Assembly (NCBI GenBank): GCA_002411015.1
Contig: DHPY01000035.1
Coordinates: 19,395 to 83,394 of the forward strand
Direction of reading: 5' to 3'
Origin: Armatimonadetes bacterium UBA5352
GTDB lineage: Bacteria; Armatimonadota; Zipacnadia; Zipacnadales; UBA5352
DNA: 64,000 bases
This document shows, one piece after another, positions 24,554-32,645 of the stretch. A program made the translations under genes and the position numbers. The notes beneath the pieces are model-generated. The model was not told where the DNA came from, searched no databases, and was given only the letters and a program-made list of their open reading frames with translations. Within the stretch, counting starts at the first letter, position 1, and each line of letters opens with the position of its first letter.

Positions 24554-24928
24554 ATGCGGCAGGACGCCAGGCGGTCTGTTCGCTGCGTCGCAGACGGCCA
24601 CAAGCTCAAGTTCGCTCGGGAGCAGCGGCGGGAGCCGACAGAGTCCGAACAGCGGCTCTGGCAGCATCTCAGGCGTCACAGCCTTGGCGTGCCGTTCCGC
24701 CGCCAGCACCCGATCGGTGAGTTCGTCCTTGACTTCTACTGCGCACCCGCAAGACTGGCCGTGGAGATTGACGGACCGGCTCATGAGCAGCAGAGGGAAT
24801 ACGATCAGTGGCGGGATGCCGAGCTTGCTGAGCGCGGAATCCGCATGCTGCGCATCGGTGACGATCAGGTGCGTCAATATATCAACGCGGTACTGGAGAT
24901 GATCAGGACCGAACTCGCGAAAGTCTAA
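24554..24928 (+). CDS. DUF559 domain protein, Vsr-like endonuclease fold
   Basis: A 124-residue protein of the DUF559 family, related to very-short-patch repair and PD-(D/E)XK nucleases. Recognisable blocks are EQRRE-TESEQRLWQHLR, FRRQHPIGEFVLDFYCA, LAVEIDGPAHEQQ and DAELAERGIRMLRI. The Asp of VLDFYC and the Glu of AVEIDG are the likely catalytic residues. The ATG at 24554 follows GGGAGGGGAG. The gene alone is enclosed by ~73-bp inverted repeats, suggesting a small mobile or repeat-associated unit. The biological role of DUF559 proteins is not established. Confidence 0.85.
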   Translation: MRQDARRSVRCVADGHKLKFAREQRREPTESEQRLWQHLRRHSLGVPFRRQHPIGEFVLDFYCAPARLAVEIDGPAHEQQREYDQWRDAELAERGIRMLRIGDDQVRQYINAVLEMIRTELAKV

Positions 24929-24942
24929 CGGACGAGAGCCGC

Positions 24943-25017
24943 CAGTCGTTCCTCCCCCTCTCCCGCCGGCGCGCCGTCGTTTGCGCGCAAGGGGGAGGGG
25001 GACCGAGGGGGAGGGGC
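24943..25017 (-). repeat. Right arm of ~73-bp inverted repeat flanking the DUF559 gene
   Basis: Begins CAGTCGTTCCTCCCCCTCTC and ends with GGGGGAGGGGC; it is the inverse of 24451-24523 with two mismatches in the inner part and a small indel near the outer end. The self-complementary core (GGCGCGCC / GCGCGC) means each arm can also fold on its own. Confidence 0.9.
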
Positions 25018-25052
25018 GCGGGGCCATCCATGATCTACCAGGAGGGTTCAAC

Positions 25053-26375
25053 ATGACCGACACACCGCAGGAGAAGAAGTCCGACTTCCGCTACGCCACA
25101 GGGGACGCAACCGTGCCGTGGGCGGCCGTAGGCGAGCATATCTGGCATGAGGACCTGATGGGCCTCGTGAAGCTGCTGGTCAAGCCCGCCGGCGATGAGG
25201 CTGAGTTCGCGGGCGCGATGGCCAGCTTCGAGCAGGCCCTCACCTCCCTCTGCGCATGCGGCCGGCCTACCGCCAAGCTCAGCCTCGGCGACACCGTGAA
25301 GCAGCTTGAGGAGGAGGTCGCGCGCTTCCTCGGCAGCAAGTACGCCTGCTTCGTGACCAACGCCACCGCCGGCTTCCAGATCGCCCACCAGTTCGCCGAT
25401 CTCGGGCCGGGCGATGAGGTCATCCTGCCCGCGATCACCTTCATCGCGACCGGCGTCTACCCGCCGCTCGTCGGCGCGAAGTGCGTCTTCGCGGACGTTG
25501 ACCCGCGCACGATCAACATGGACCCGGAGGACGTCGCCCGGAAGATCACCGATCGCACGAAGGTCATCATGCCCGTGCACATCGGCGGCTACCCGGTGGA
25601 CATGGACCCGATCATGGAGATCGCGAATGAGCGCGGGATCACCGTCATCGAGGACGCCGCACATGCCTTCGGCGGAAAGTACAAGGGGAGGATGACCGGC
25701 ACCGTCGGCCACTTCGGCTCCTTCAGCTTCCATGAGGTGAAGAACATCACCGCCTTTGGCGAGGGCGGGATCGTCTGCACCGACACCGACTTCGGCCAGT
25801 ACTTCAACCAGGCCCGCTTCTGCGGCGTGGATATGAGCGAGCAGATTGAGAACTGGCTCTACGACGTGAAGGCGCTCCCGACCACCACCGGCGGCCCGCA
25901 GGTCCCGGGCAACCACTCCTCCACCGAGATCCAGGCGGCCTGCCTCCTCGGGCAGATGGAGCGGCTTGAGGGGATCATTCGCGTGCGCCGCGAGCGCGCG
26001 GAGTACCTCAACGAGCGCTTCAAGGACGTCCCGGGGCTGATCCCCGCGCCGCTGAACACCGAGGAGATCGAGAGCACCTTCCACCTCTACCTGCTGCAGG
26101 TGGACCCGGAGGTGCTGGGCGCGGACATCCGCCCGTTCAGGGCGCTGCTCACGGAGAAGGGCGTCACGAACATCCCGCACTTCGCGCCGCTGTATCACTT
26201 CACGATCTACAAGCAGCTCGGCTATGATACTGACGCGATCGCGCAGAGCTGCCCGAACGCCGAGAACGCCTTCTGGCACACCTTCACGCACCTGCCACTC
26301 TACCCGCTGTGCGACGATCAGGTGGAGACGATGGCGGACCTCGTCATCGAAACCGCGAACGAAATCCGCGGGTAA
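25053..26375 (+). CDS. DegT/DnrJ/EryC1/StrS family aminotransferase
   Basis: PLP-dependent sugar aminotransferase family protein, 440 residues. The N-terminal extension is followed by KLSLGDTVKQLEEEVARFLG, the PLP-phosphate loop ATAGFQIAHQF, DEVILPAITF, the Asp in VIEDAAHAFGG, and the Schiff-base lysine in FHEVKNITAFGEGG. Such enzymes aminate keto-sugars, though many cluster members act in unknown pathways. The ATG at 25053 has AGGAGGG about eight bases upstream. A second family member lies at 27267 with trpF between them; no nucleotide-sugar biosynthesis genes are adjacent. Confidence 0.88.
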   Translation: MTDTPQEKKSDFRYATGDATVPWAAVGEHIWHEDLMGLVKLLVKPAGDEAEFAGAMASFEQALTSLCACGRPTAKLSLGDTVKQLEEEVARFLGSKYACFVTNATAGFQIAHQFADLGPGDEVILPAITFIATGVYPPLVGAKCVFADVDPRTINMDPEDVARKITDRTKVIMPVHIGGYPVDMDPIMEIANERGITVIEDAAHAFGGKYKGRMTGTVGHFGSFSFHEVKNITAFGEGGIVCTDTDFGQYFNQARFCGVDMSEQIENWLYDVKALPTTTGGPQVPGNHSSTEIQAACLLGQMERLEGIIRVRRERAEYLNERFKDVPGLIPAPLNTEEIESTFHLYLLQVDPEVLGADIRPFRALLTEKGVTNIPHFAPLYHFTIYKQLGYDTDAIAQSCPNAENAFWHTFTHLPLYPLCDDQVETMADLVIETANEIRG

Positions 26376-26417
26376 CGACGGCGAACGACAGCAGGCGACA
26401 GCCCACTGCAGGAACGA

Positions 26418-26450
26418 CACGGACCGCGGGCGACAGGCTCGTGGTCCGTG
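26418..26450 (+). promoter_or_regulatory. Hairpin in an AACGAC-rich spacer before trpF
   Basis: CACGGACC (26418-26425) pairs with GGTCCGTG (26443-26450), an 8-bp stem with a 17-base loop, ending 16 bases before the trpF GTG. The spacer 26376-26466 also contains AACGAC at 26384-26389 and 26413-26418, with another spanning the upstream stop at 26374-26379, and GGCGAC at 26394 and 26429. There is no T-run. Confidence 0.4.
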
Positions 26451-26466
26451 CCACAGGGGTGAGACC

Positions 26467-27171
26467 GTGCCCGACCAGCACCCCATACTGAAAGTCTGTG
26501 GCCTCACGCGCGTTGCGGATGTCCGCTGCGCCGAGGCCACGGGCGCCAGCTTCTGCGGCCTGATCGTCGAGATCGAGCGCTCCCCGCGCTCCATCACGCG
26601 CGAGCAGGCCGTGCTGCTTGCGCGCGGCTGCCGGGCACGCCCGGTGCTGGTGGTTGAGAGCATGCCGCCCGAGGAGATCGCGGCGCTCGTTGAGGCTACG
26701 GGCGCGCACGCGGTCCAACTCCATGGCGGCGATGAGGAGTACCTTCGCGAGGTGACGGAGGCGCTCGACCGGCGAGCCTTCGTCTGGCGACCCGTCGGGC
26801 TACCCGAGCAGTGCGAAGACCGCGCGGCGCTGGTTGCCGAGACGCTTGCGGAGATCGAGGCCGCGCTGGCGGCCGGGGCGTCGGCGATCGTGCTCGATAC
26901 GCGCACATCCAGCGGCACCGGCGGCTCAGGCCGCACCTGCGACTGGGAGGCGGCGGCGGAGATCGTGCGGCGGACGAACGCGCCGGTGCTGCTTGCGGGA
27001 GGCCTCGACCCGGCGAACGTTCGGGATGCCCTGCGCGTCACAGGCGCGGCGGGAGCGGATCTTTCCTCGAGCCTCGAAGCCGCGCCCGGACGCAAGTCGC
27101 CAGCGCGGCTGCGGGAGTTGGCTGCCGCATGGGCCCGGATCATGCCGGGATGCGAAGCGGACGGGCTCTAG
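26467..27171 (+). CDS. trpF: Phosphoribosylanthranilate isomerase
   Basis: A TrpF-type beta/alpha barrel of 234 residues that would catalyse the Amadori step of tryptophan synthesis. Family features are the catalytic Cys in LKVCGLT, AVQLHG, the loop DTRTSSGTGGSGRTCDW with the catalytic Asp, LLAGGLDPANVRDAL and a phosphate site GADLSSSLE (more usually SSGVE). The GTG start at 26467 gives a proper N-terminus, but the ribosome binding site (GGTGAG) is close and weak. It stands alone between two aminotransferases, with no other trp gene in the window. Confidence 0.85.
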   Translation: MPDQHPILKVCGLTRVADVRCAEATGASFCGLIVEIERSPRSITREQAVLLARGCRARPVLVVESMPPEEIAALVEATGAHAVQLHGGDEEYLREVTEALDRRAFVWRPVGLPEQCEDRAALVAETLAEIEAALAAGASAIVLDTRTSSGTGGSGRTCDWEAAAEIVRRTNAPVLLAGGLDPANVRDALRVTGAAGADLSSSLEAAPGRKSPARLRELAAAWARIMPGCEADGL

Positions 27172-27266
27172 CCCTGCGCGAAGCAGGTATTCGCCCGCCG
27201 CTGGAGAATACACTCAGACTAACCTGACTACCACAGGTCTAACAAGCCTTCAGGAGGAGATCCACG

Positions 27267-28541
27267 ATGTCTGACGAGAAGCTCGCGATCGACGGCGGTA
27301 AGCCGATTCGCACCGAGGAGTACCCGCCGTGGCCGTACTTCGAGGAGGACTCGATTGAGGCCGCGATGGAGCCGCTGCGCACCGGCAGAGTGAACTACTG
27401 GACCGGCAAGGTCGGCGTGGAGTTCGAGCAGAAGTTCGCGGCGTGGGAGGGCACAAACTTCGCCATCTCGACCGCGAACGGCACCACCGCGCTGCACACC
27501 GCCCTCGGCGGCCTGGGCATCGGCCCTGGCGATGAGGTCATCGTGCCGAGCTACACCTTCATCGCGTCATCCATGTGCGTGCCGCAGGCGGGCGCTATCC
27601 CGGTCTTCGCGGACGTGGAGAAGCTCACGCACACCATCTCGCCCGAGTCGATCCTCGAGAAGATCTCGCCCCGTACAAAGGCGATCATCCCCGTGCACCT
27701 CTACGGCTGCATGGCCGACATGGGCGCGATCATGGACATCGCGAAGGAGTACGGCCTCTACGTGGTTGAGGACGCGGCGCAGGCGCATGGCGGCAAGTAC
27801 AACGGCAAGATGGCCGGCTCCATCGGCGACATCGGCGCCTTCAGCTTCTGCCAGTCGAAGCACTTCACGACCGGCGGCGAGGGCGGCATGGTCGTCACGG
27901 ACAACGAGGAGTGGGCGTGGAACTGCCGCTCCTTCCGCGATCACGGCTACGACGTCTCCGAGCGCATCCGGCTGCTTGAGCTGGAGGAGAAGCTGCCCTA
28001 CATCCACCAGCGCATCGGCTACAACTTCCGGCTGACCGAGATGCAGTCGGCAATCGGGATCGTGCAGCTTGAGAAGATGGACAGCTGGAACACCCCAAAC
28101 CGCCGCCGCAACGCGAAGATCCTCGACGCGGCGCTCGAGGGCGAGGACTACATCCTGGCGCTGCCGATCGACACGGAGGAGCGCGAGAACGCGTACTGGC
28201 AGTACCCGATCATCCTCAACACGGAGCGGCTGTCGGTTGACGCACGGGACTTCTTCAAGGCCGTCGGGGCCGAGGGCGTGCCGGCCGGCCCGGTCATGTG
28301 GCCGCAGAGCTACAAGGAGGCCTGCTACCGCAAGCACGTGGGCTTCGGGCGGCTGCAGTATCCGTTCCGCGACCCGCACGTGCGCGCCGAGGCGACCGAC
28401 TACATCAACACCTTCTGCCCGAACGCCGCGTGGGCGGAGTCGCGCACGTTCTTCGTCCCGGTCCACCCGACCTACGAAGAGCAGGACATGCACGACATCG
28501 CCGCTGCGATCAAGAAGGTCGGCCGCGCGTACCTGAAGTAA
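27267..28541 (+). CDS. DegT/DnrJ/EryC1/StrS family aminotransferase
   Basis: A second DegT-type PLP enzyme, 424 residues, distinct from the one at 25053. Visible are NYWTGKVGVEFEQKFA, ISTANGTTALHTAL (PLP loop), DEVIVPSYTFIAS, VVEDAAQAHGG with the ring-stacking Asp, and the lysine block FCQSKHFTTGGEGGMV. The ATG has AGGAGGAG upstream. It precedes the tandem hairpin array and a Gfo/Idh/MocA oxidoreductase. An aminotransferase followed by such a dehydrogenase is a common pairing in amino-sugar metabolism, but the substrate is unknown. Confidence 0.9.
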   Translation: MSDEKLAIDGGKPIRTEEYPPWPYFEEDSIEAAMEPLRTGRVNYWTGKVGVEFEQKFAAWEGTNFAISTANGTTALHTALGGLGIGPGDEVIVPSYTFIASSMCVPQAGAIPVFADVEKLTHTISPESILEKISPRTKAIIPVHLYGCMADMGAIMDIAKEYGLYVVEDAAQAHGGKYNGKMAGSIGDIGAFSFCQSKHFTTGGEGGMVVTDNEEWAWNCRSFRDHGYDVSERIRLLELEEKLPYIHQRIGYNFRLTEMQSAIGIVQLEKMDSWNTPNRRRNAKILDAALEGEDYILALPIDTEERENAYWQYPIILNTERLSVDARDFFKAVGAEGVPAGPVMWPQSYKEACYRKHVGFGRLQYPFRDPHVRAEATDYINTFCPNAAWAESRTFFVPVHPTYEEQDMHDIAAAIKKVGRAYLK

Positions 28542-28643
28542 GGAGGGGCGGGCTTCCCTGCCCGCCCGGTCGTTCGGAGGGGCGGGCTTCCCTGCCCGCC
28601 CGGTCGTCCGGAGGGGCGGGCTTCCCTGCCCGCCCGGTCGTTT
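28542..28643 (+). repeat. Three perfect 34-bp tandem repeats, each a hairpin
   Basis: Units start at 28542, 28576 and 28610. Each contains GGGCGGGC, the loop TTCCCT and GCCCGCCC (8-bp perfect stem), followed by GGTCGT. Only the last bases of each unit vary. The array begins at the stop codon of the aminotransferase and could act as terminators or transcript-stabilising structures, or be a repeat-element family. Confidence 0.9.
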
Positions 28644-28718
28644 GCCGTTGCCGTCAGCCGTTGCCGTTGCCGTTGCCGTCAGCCGTTGCCGTTGCTGTCA
28701 GCCGTTGCCGTTGTGGCC
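28641..28718 (+). repeat. Degenerate GCCGTT hexamer repeats
   Basis: A simple-sequence tract of GCCGTT/GTTGCC units broken by GTCAGCC, directly following the tandem hairpins. The stretch 28719-28784 up to the next hairpin shows no gene. Confidence 0.8.
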
Positions 28719-28784
28719 CCGGCGCCCCGCCGGGGGCCGTTCTCAACACGCGGCACAACCGGCCACACCGTAAGCGCGAAATGG

Positions 28785-28812
28785 CGGGCGCGGCGGTCTT
28801 CCGCCGCGCCCG
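28785..28812 (+). terminator. Strong hairpin upstream of the oxidoreductase, possible terminator
   Basis: CGGGCGCGGCGG (28785-28796) and CCGCCGCGCCCG (28801-28812) form a perfect 12-bp stem with a TCTT loop, followed by TTT. It lies 33 bases before the next start codon and could end transcription from the aminotransferase or attenuate the oxidoreductase. Confidence 0.55.
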
Positions 28813-28844
28813 TTTCATGTATGACCCTGAGAGGACGGTACCCC

Positions 28845-29852
28845 ATGCCCGACGCACTCGGCGTAGGAATCATCGGTCTGCACATGGGAGCGGGCCAGCT
28901 CCGGCAGATCGCGAACGTGCCCGGCCTGAAGATCACCGCCATCTGCGACCTCGAAGAGGCGCTCATCAAGCACATCCAGAAGGAGTTTGATATCCCCTTC
29001 GCCACCACCAACTATGAGGAGCTGTGCCGGCGCGAGGACGTGGACATCGTCTCCGTCGCCACACCCGACTACGTGCACCTCGAGATGGCCGAGGCGGCCT
29101 TCGCGAACATGAAGCACGTGATGATGGAAAAGCCGCTCGCGCGCACCGTGGATGAGTGCCAGAAGATGATTGACGCGCAGCGCGCCGCCGGTACGAAGCT
29201 CATGACCGCGCACGTGGCCCGCTTCTACGGGACCTTCCAGAAGATCAAGTCGTGGACGCAGGACGGCACGCTCGGCGAGGTCTACAACCTCTACACCAGC
29301 TACATCCACAACTACGAGAACATCCCGGGCTTCAACGAGTGGCGCTTCGACCCGGAGCTGCGCCATCAGCTCATCGGCGGCGGCTGCCACGCGATCGACC
29401 TCGCACGCTGGATCGGCGGAGAGGTCGAGGAGGTCTCGTGCTACAGCAACCACTTCAACATCCCGGTGCTGCAGACCGACGACCACTTCAACATCAACCT
29501 GAAGTTCCAGTCCGGCGCGGTCGGCATCGTCGTCGGCTCCTTCGGCTGCGCGCATCCCTACAACATTGACATGCACGTCTGGGGCACCAATGGCAGCGTC
29601 ATCGCCACGAACACCTGGGACGAGGCGAAGCTCTGCCTGCGCTCGATCGACCGCAACAAGTGGCTCGACATGCCCGTGCTGCGCGAGGGCAAGGGCCTGG
29701 CCTCGGAGTTCCAGGTGCTCGCGAACGCGATCCGCAACGACAGCGAGATCGAGAGCGACGGCGTCTCCGGCGCCCGCACGGTCGCCATCGGCTGGGCGGC
29801 CATCGAGTCGTCCCGCGAGGGCAGGCCGGTCCAGCCGAAGCTGGACTTCTGA
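28845..29852 (+). CDS. Gfo/Idh/MocA family oxidoreductase
   Basis: NAD(P)-dependent dehydrogenase family, 335 residues. The Rossmann motif is degenerate (VGIIGLHMGAGQLRQIAN rather than GxGxxG). The catalytic-lysine motif HVMMEKPLARTVDECQKM and the GGGCHAIDLARWIGGE block are present. The glycine-loop variation may indicate changed cofactor binding but occurs in the family. The ATG at 28845 has GAGAGGA about ten bases upstream; an ATG at 28821 is possible. It follows a DegT aminotransferase and the repeat array. Confidence 0.88.
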   Translation: MPDALGVGIIGLHMGAGQLRQIANVPGLKITAICDLEEALIKHIQKEFDIPFATTNYEELCRREDVDIVSVATPDYVHLEMAEAAFANMKHVMMEKPLARTVDECQKMIDAQRAAGTKLMTAHVARFYGTFQKIKSWTQDGTLGEVYNLYTSYIHNYENIPGFNEWRFDPELRHQLIGGGCHAIDLARWIGGEVEEVSCYSNHFNIPVLQTDDHFNINLKFQSGAVGIVVGSFGCAHPYNIDMHVWGTNGSVIATNTWDEAKLCLRSIDRNKWLDMPVLREGKGLASEFQVLANAIRNDSEIESDGVSGARTVAIGWAAIESSREGRPVQPKLDF

Positions 29853-29860
29853 GTGGAGGA

Positions 29861-29886
29861 GGAGCCTCGCCTCCGGGCGAAGCTCC
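29861..29886 (+). repeat. Hairpin between oxidoreductase and membrane protein genes
   Basis: GGAGC-C-TCGCC pairs with GGCGA-A-GCTCC around a TCCG loop: an 11-bp stem with one mismatch, in the short spacer after the oxidoreductase stop. No T-run follows. Confidence 0.4.
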
Positions 29887-29929
29887 CTCCGCGGACGCCC
29901 CATGCGCGCTGAGGGAGGTCGCTTCGGCC

Positions 29930-30652
29930 ATGCTGCAGCTTGATGATCGGCAGAAGGTGCTCGCCGGGCTCACGCTCTTCCTGATCCTCGCGCACCTGAT
30001 CTTCCCGAAATCCGGCGTCGATGAGGGCACTGTGGCGCTGCTCGGCTTCTTCACGGCGGTGCTCTACGGGAAGGAGTTCGGCCGCTCGCTGAGGATCGGC
30101 CTGCGCATGGCCATTGACGCGCCGGAGCGGCGGGCCGCAAGGGAGGCTGCCCAGGCCCCGGCCTCTGTGCCCGCGCCTGCGCAGGCTGAGCCACCGGCGG
30201 CCGCCGCGCCCGCTCCTTCAGCGGCGCAGGCGGAGCTGGCGGAGCGCGTCCGGCAGATCTCCTACCAGGCGGAGCACGCACGCATCGCCGCCGAGAGCGA
30301 GGGGCTGCCTCCGGGCGCGCGCATGGGCGATGTGGCCTGGGGCATCGTGCAACGCTCCAGCGGGCAGCCTCGCGTCGCGCTGATGCTGACGCTCCGGGCC
30401 GTGGAGCAGCGGCTGGAGGCGGCCACCGGGCTGAAGGATATCTCAGCCGCGATCCGGCGGCTCGTCGAGACGAGCAAGGCGCCCCGGCAGCTCGCGGAGG
30501 CGCTTGAGGCGTGGAGGCGCGCGCGCAACGACGTCGCGCAGGCCGTAAATGGCGGCATCACGGACGACGCGCTCTGGGCGCTGGTGGACATCGGCGCGAT
30601 GCTGGTGTCGCTCATCCCGAACGGCGGGCCTGCGCCCTCCACGGAGAACTGA
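29930..30652 (+). CDS. Membrane-anchored protein of unknown function
   Basis: A 240-residue protein. Two hydrophobic stretches lie at residues 10-60 (LAGLTLFLILAHLIF and VALLGFFTAVLYG), followed by an Ala/Pro-rich linker (about 80-105) and a helical C-terminal domain with VEQRLEAATGLKDI and WRRARNDVAQAV. The C-terminal part is reminiscent of DUF4145-type helical domains, but this is weak. The ATG at 29930 is about 11 bases after GGGAGG. It is followed 18 bases later by the Nif3-like gene. No function is assigned. Confidence 0.65.
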   Translation: MLQLDDRQKVLAGLTLFLILAHLIFPKSGVDEGTVALLGFFTAVLYGKEFGRSLRIGLRMAIDAPERRAAREAAQAPASVPAPAQAEPPAAAAPAPSAAQAELAERVRQISYQAEHARIAAESEGLPPGARMGDVAWGIVQRSSGQPRVALMLTLRAVEQRLEAATGLKDISAAIRRLVETSKAPRQLAEALEAWRRARNDVAQAVNGGITDDALWALVDIGAMLVSLIPNGGPAPSTEN

Positions 30653-30670
30653 ACGGCAGGAGATACTCGC

Positions 30671-31459
30671 ATGAACGCGAAGGAAGTCGAAGCCGTGGTG
30701 CTGGGCATATCGCCGCTCGAACGGGCCATGCCGGGCGATCCGACAGGGCTTCTCTACGGTGACCCTGACATCGAGGTGACCGGCGTCGCGGTCACCTGGA
30801 CGCCCACCGTGCAGGTGCTGCGGGAGGCGGCCGTGGATGGCCTCAACTTCGTGCTCACGCACGAGATCCCGTTCTTCGCCTCCGCGAACTCGAACTGGTT
30901 CCGCACGATGCCCGAAGAGGAGCGGCCGTACAACATCGCGCGCCGCAGCATCCTCGACGCGCACGGGATGGCCGTCTGCCGCTGCCACTCGAACTGGGAC
31001 GGCACCCCGGGCGGCGTGATGGACTCATGCGCCGAGGCGCTCGGCTTTGAGGACATCGCGAGCGGCGGCGACTACTGCCGCACCTACGCGATCGAGCCGC
31101 TGACCGTCGCCGAACTGGCCGATCACGCGAAGCTTGCGCTGGGCGTGCCGGTGGTGCGCGTGGCGGGCGACGGTGGACGTATGGTCACGCTCGTCACCGT
31201 GATGTATGGCGGCCTGCTGCAGCACTGGCACGGCGTGGACGAGGCGCTGCTGGCGGGCGCGGACGCGATCATCTGCGGCGAGGCGCTCGACTACAGCTTC
31301 CGCGCGGCGGTGGACGCGGGCATCCCGCTGATCGAGACCGCGCACATCAACTCGGAGAACCCGGGCATGCGGGAGTTCGCGCGCAAGCTCTCCGCGAAGC
31401 TCCCGCCGGAGATGCCCGTGAGGTTCATAGACGCCGGGATGCCGTGGCGCTTCTTCTGA
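30671..31459 (+). CDS. NIF3/DUF34-like dinuclear metal-binding protein
   Basis: A 262-residue protein resembling the Nif3-like family (DUF34, sometimes labelled GTP cyclohydrolase I type 2), a widely conserved metal-binding hexamer of uncertain activity. Likely metal-site blocks are LTHEIPFF, CRCHSNWDGTPGG and, near the C-terminus, CGEALDYSFRAAVD and PLIETAHINSE. These stand in for the usual THHP, HTNLD and HxxxE motifs, so it is a divergent member. The ATG follows an AGGAGA-type site. The next gene downstream is an oxidoreductase, suggesting a joint metabolic role. Confidence 0.72.
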   Translation: MNAKEVEAVVLGISPLERAMPGDPTGLLYGDPDIEVTGVAVTWTPTVQVLREAAVDGLNFVLTHEIPFFASANSNWFRTMPEEERPYNIARRSILDAHGMAVCRCHSNWDGTPGGVMDSCAEALGFEDIASGGDYCRTYAIEPLTVAELADHAKLALGVPVVRVAGDGGRMVTLVTVMYGGLLQHWHGVDEALLAGADAIICGEALDYSFRAAVDAGIPLIETAHINSENPGMREFARKLSAKLPPEMPVRFIDAGMPWRFF

Positions 31460-31521
31460 GCGCGGCCCGGCAGAGCAGCATCGGGCACAGGATCCAACAC
31501 AACTGACGGAGGTGTTGACGA

Positions 31522-32568
31522 ATGACGATCAGATGGGGAGTCATCGGCTGCGGAGGGATCGCTGATCGGCGGACCATCCCCGAGGGGATCATCCCCGCGG
31601 CATCTGCGGAGCTCGTGGCGGTGCAGGATGCCTTTGAGCCGCGGATGAGCGAGGTCGCGGAGAAGTATGGCGTGACCGGCTACGCGACCGTGGAGGAGCT
31701 TCTGGCGGACGACAGCGTGGACGCGATCTACATCGCGACGCCCACTCACGTGCACCACGAGCAGACTGTGGCTGCCGCTAAGGCGGGCAAGCATGTGCTC
31801 TGCGAGAAGCCGCTGGCGCTCACGCTGGAGGAGTGCGAGGCGTCCATCAAGGCCTGCGCCGACGCCGGCGTCAAGTTCGGCACGAACTTCATGATGCGCT
31901 TCCATGCGTGCCATGAGACGATTCGCGCGATGGTCGCCGCGGGCGATCTCGGCACACCGGTCCTCGGGCGCGCGGAGCTGACCTGCTGGTATCCGCCGAT
32001 CGAGGGCGCCTTCCGGCAGAGCATCGAACTCGGTGGCGGCGGCTCGCTCATCGACATGGGCAACCATTGCATCGACCTGCTGGAGTTCATCTTCGGCAGC
32101 AGGGTGGCGCGCGTGGCCTGCTTCACCGGGAGCCTCGTGCAGGACTACGAGAGCGAGGACACGGCGGTCGCCACGCTGCACTTCGAGAACGGGGCCGTCG
32201 GGATGGTGGACACGCTCTTCAACGTGCCCGACGCCGCCGCGCGGAACATGCTGGAGCTCTACGGCAGCCGCGGGAGCATGGTCACGCAGGGCACGATCGG
32301 CCAGGCCTCGACCGGCAGCATCACGGCGGTCATCGAGGGCGCGACGAAGGGCTACGACGCCCAGCAGGTGCGGGCCGAGGGCGCGACGCAGCGGATCATC
32401 GAGCCGGAGCTGGTGAACATGTACGAGGCCGCGATCGAGGGCTTCTGCGATGCCATCGCCAACGGTACCGAGCCGCCGGTTTCGGGCGCAGACGGCCTGT
32501 GGAGTCACAAGGTCATCGACGCCTGCTACGAGTCCGCGCGCACCGGGAAGATCGTCGACGTCAGATAG
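31522..32568 (+). CDS. Gfo/Idh/MocA family oxidoreductase
   Basis: A third sugar or cyclitol dehydrogenase of this superfamily, 348 residues. The Rossmann start is RWGVIGCGGIADRRTIPEG, the catalytic motif is HVLCEKPLALTLEECEASI, and the GGGSLIDMGNHCIDLLEF block carries the active-site Asp and His. The start has GGAGG ten bases upstream. It follows the Nif3-like gene by about 60 bases and ends before a strong bidirectional hairpin. The substrate is unknown. Confidence 0.92.
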   Translation: MTIRWGVIGCGGIADRRTIPEGIIPAASAELVAVQDAFEPRMSEVAEKYGVTGYATVEELLADDSVDAIYIATPTHVHHEQTVAAAKAGKHVLCEKPLALTLEECEASIKACADAGVKFGTNFMMRFHACHETIRAMVAAGDLGTPVLGRAELTCWYPPIEGAFRQSIELGGGGSLIDMGNHCIDLLEFIFGSRVARVACFTGSLVQDYESEDTAVATLHFENGAVGMVDTLFNVPDAAARNMLELYGSRGSMVTQGTIGQASTGSITAVIEGATKGYDAQQVRAEGATQRIIEPELVNMYEAAIEGFCDAIANGTEPPVSGADGLWSHKVIDACYESARTGKIVDVR

Positions 32569-32590
32569 CCTGACGGCATACGGCAACACA

Positions 32591-32620
32591 AAGCGGGCCG
32601 CCGGCGATGGCGGCCCGCTT
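32591..32620. terminator. Bidirectional terminator-like hairpin between convergent genes
   Basis: AAGCGGGCCGCC (32591-32602) and GGCGGCCCGCTT (32609-32620) form a perfect 12-bp stem with a 6-base loop, between the oxidoreductase (+) and rpsE (-). T-runs are short on both sides, so it can serve both transcripts moderately well. Confidence 0.75.
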
Positions 32621-32645
32621 CGTATATCGTTCCGTGTCGGGAGGA

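Noticed and set aside
24451..25017. Insertion sequence
   Set aside because: There is no transposase; the only gene inside is a DUF559 nuclease, and target-site duplications were not evident.
28542..28643. CRISPR array
   Set aside because: Only three units in direct tandem with no spacers; each unit is a full hairpin.
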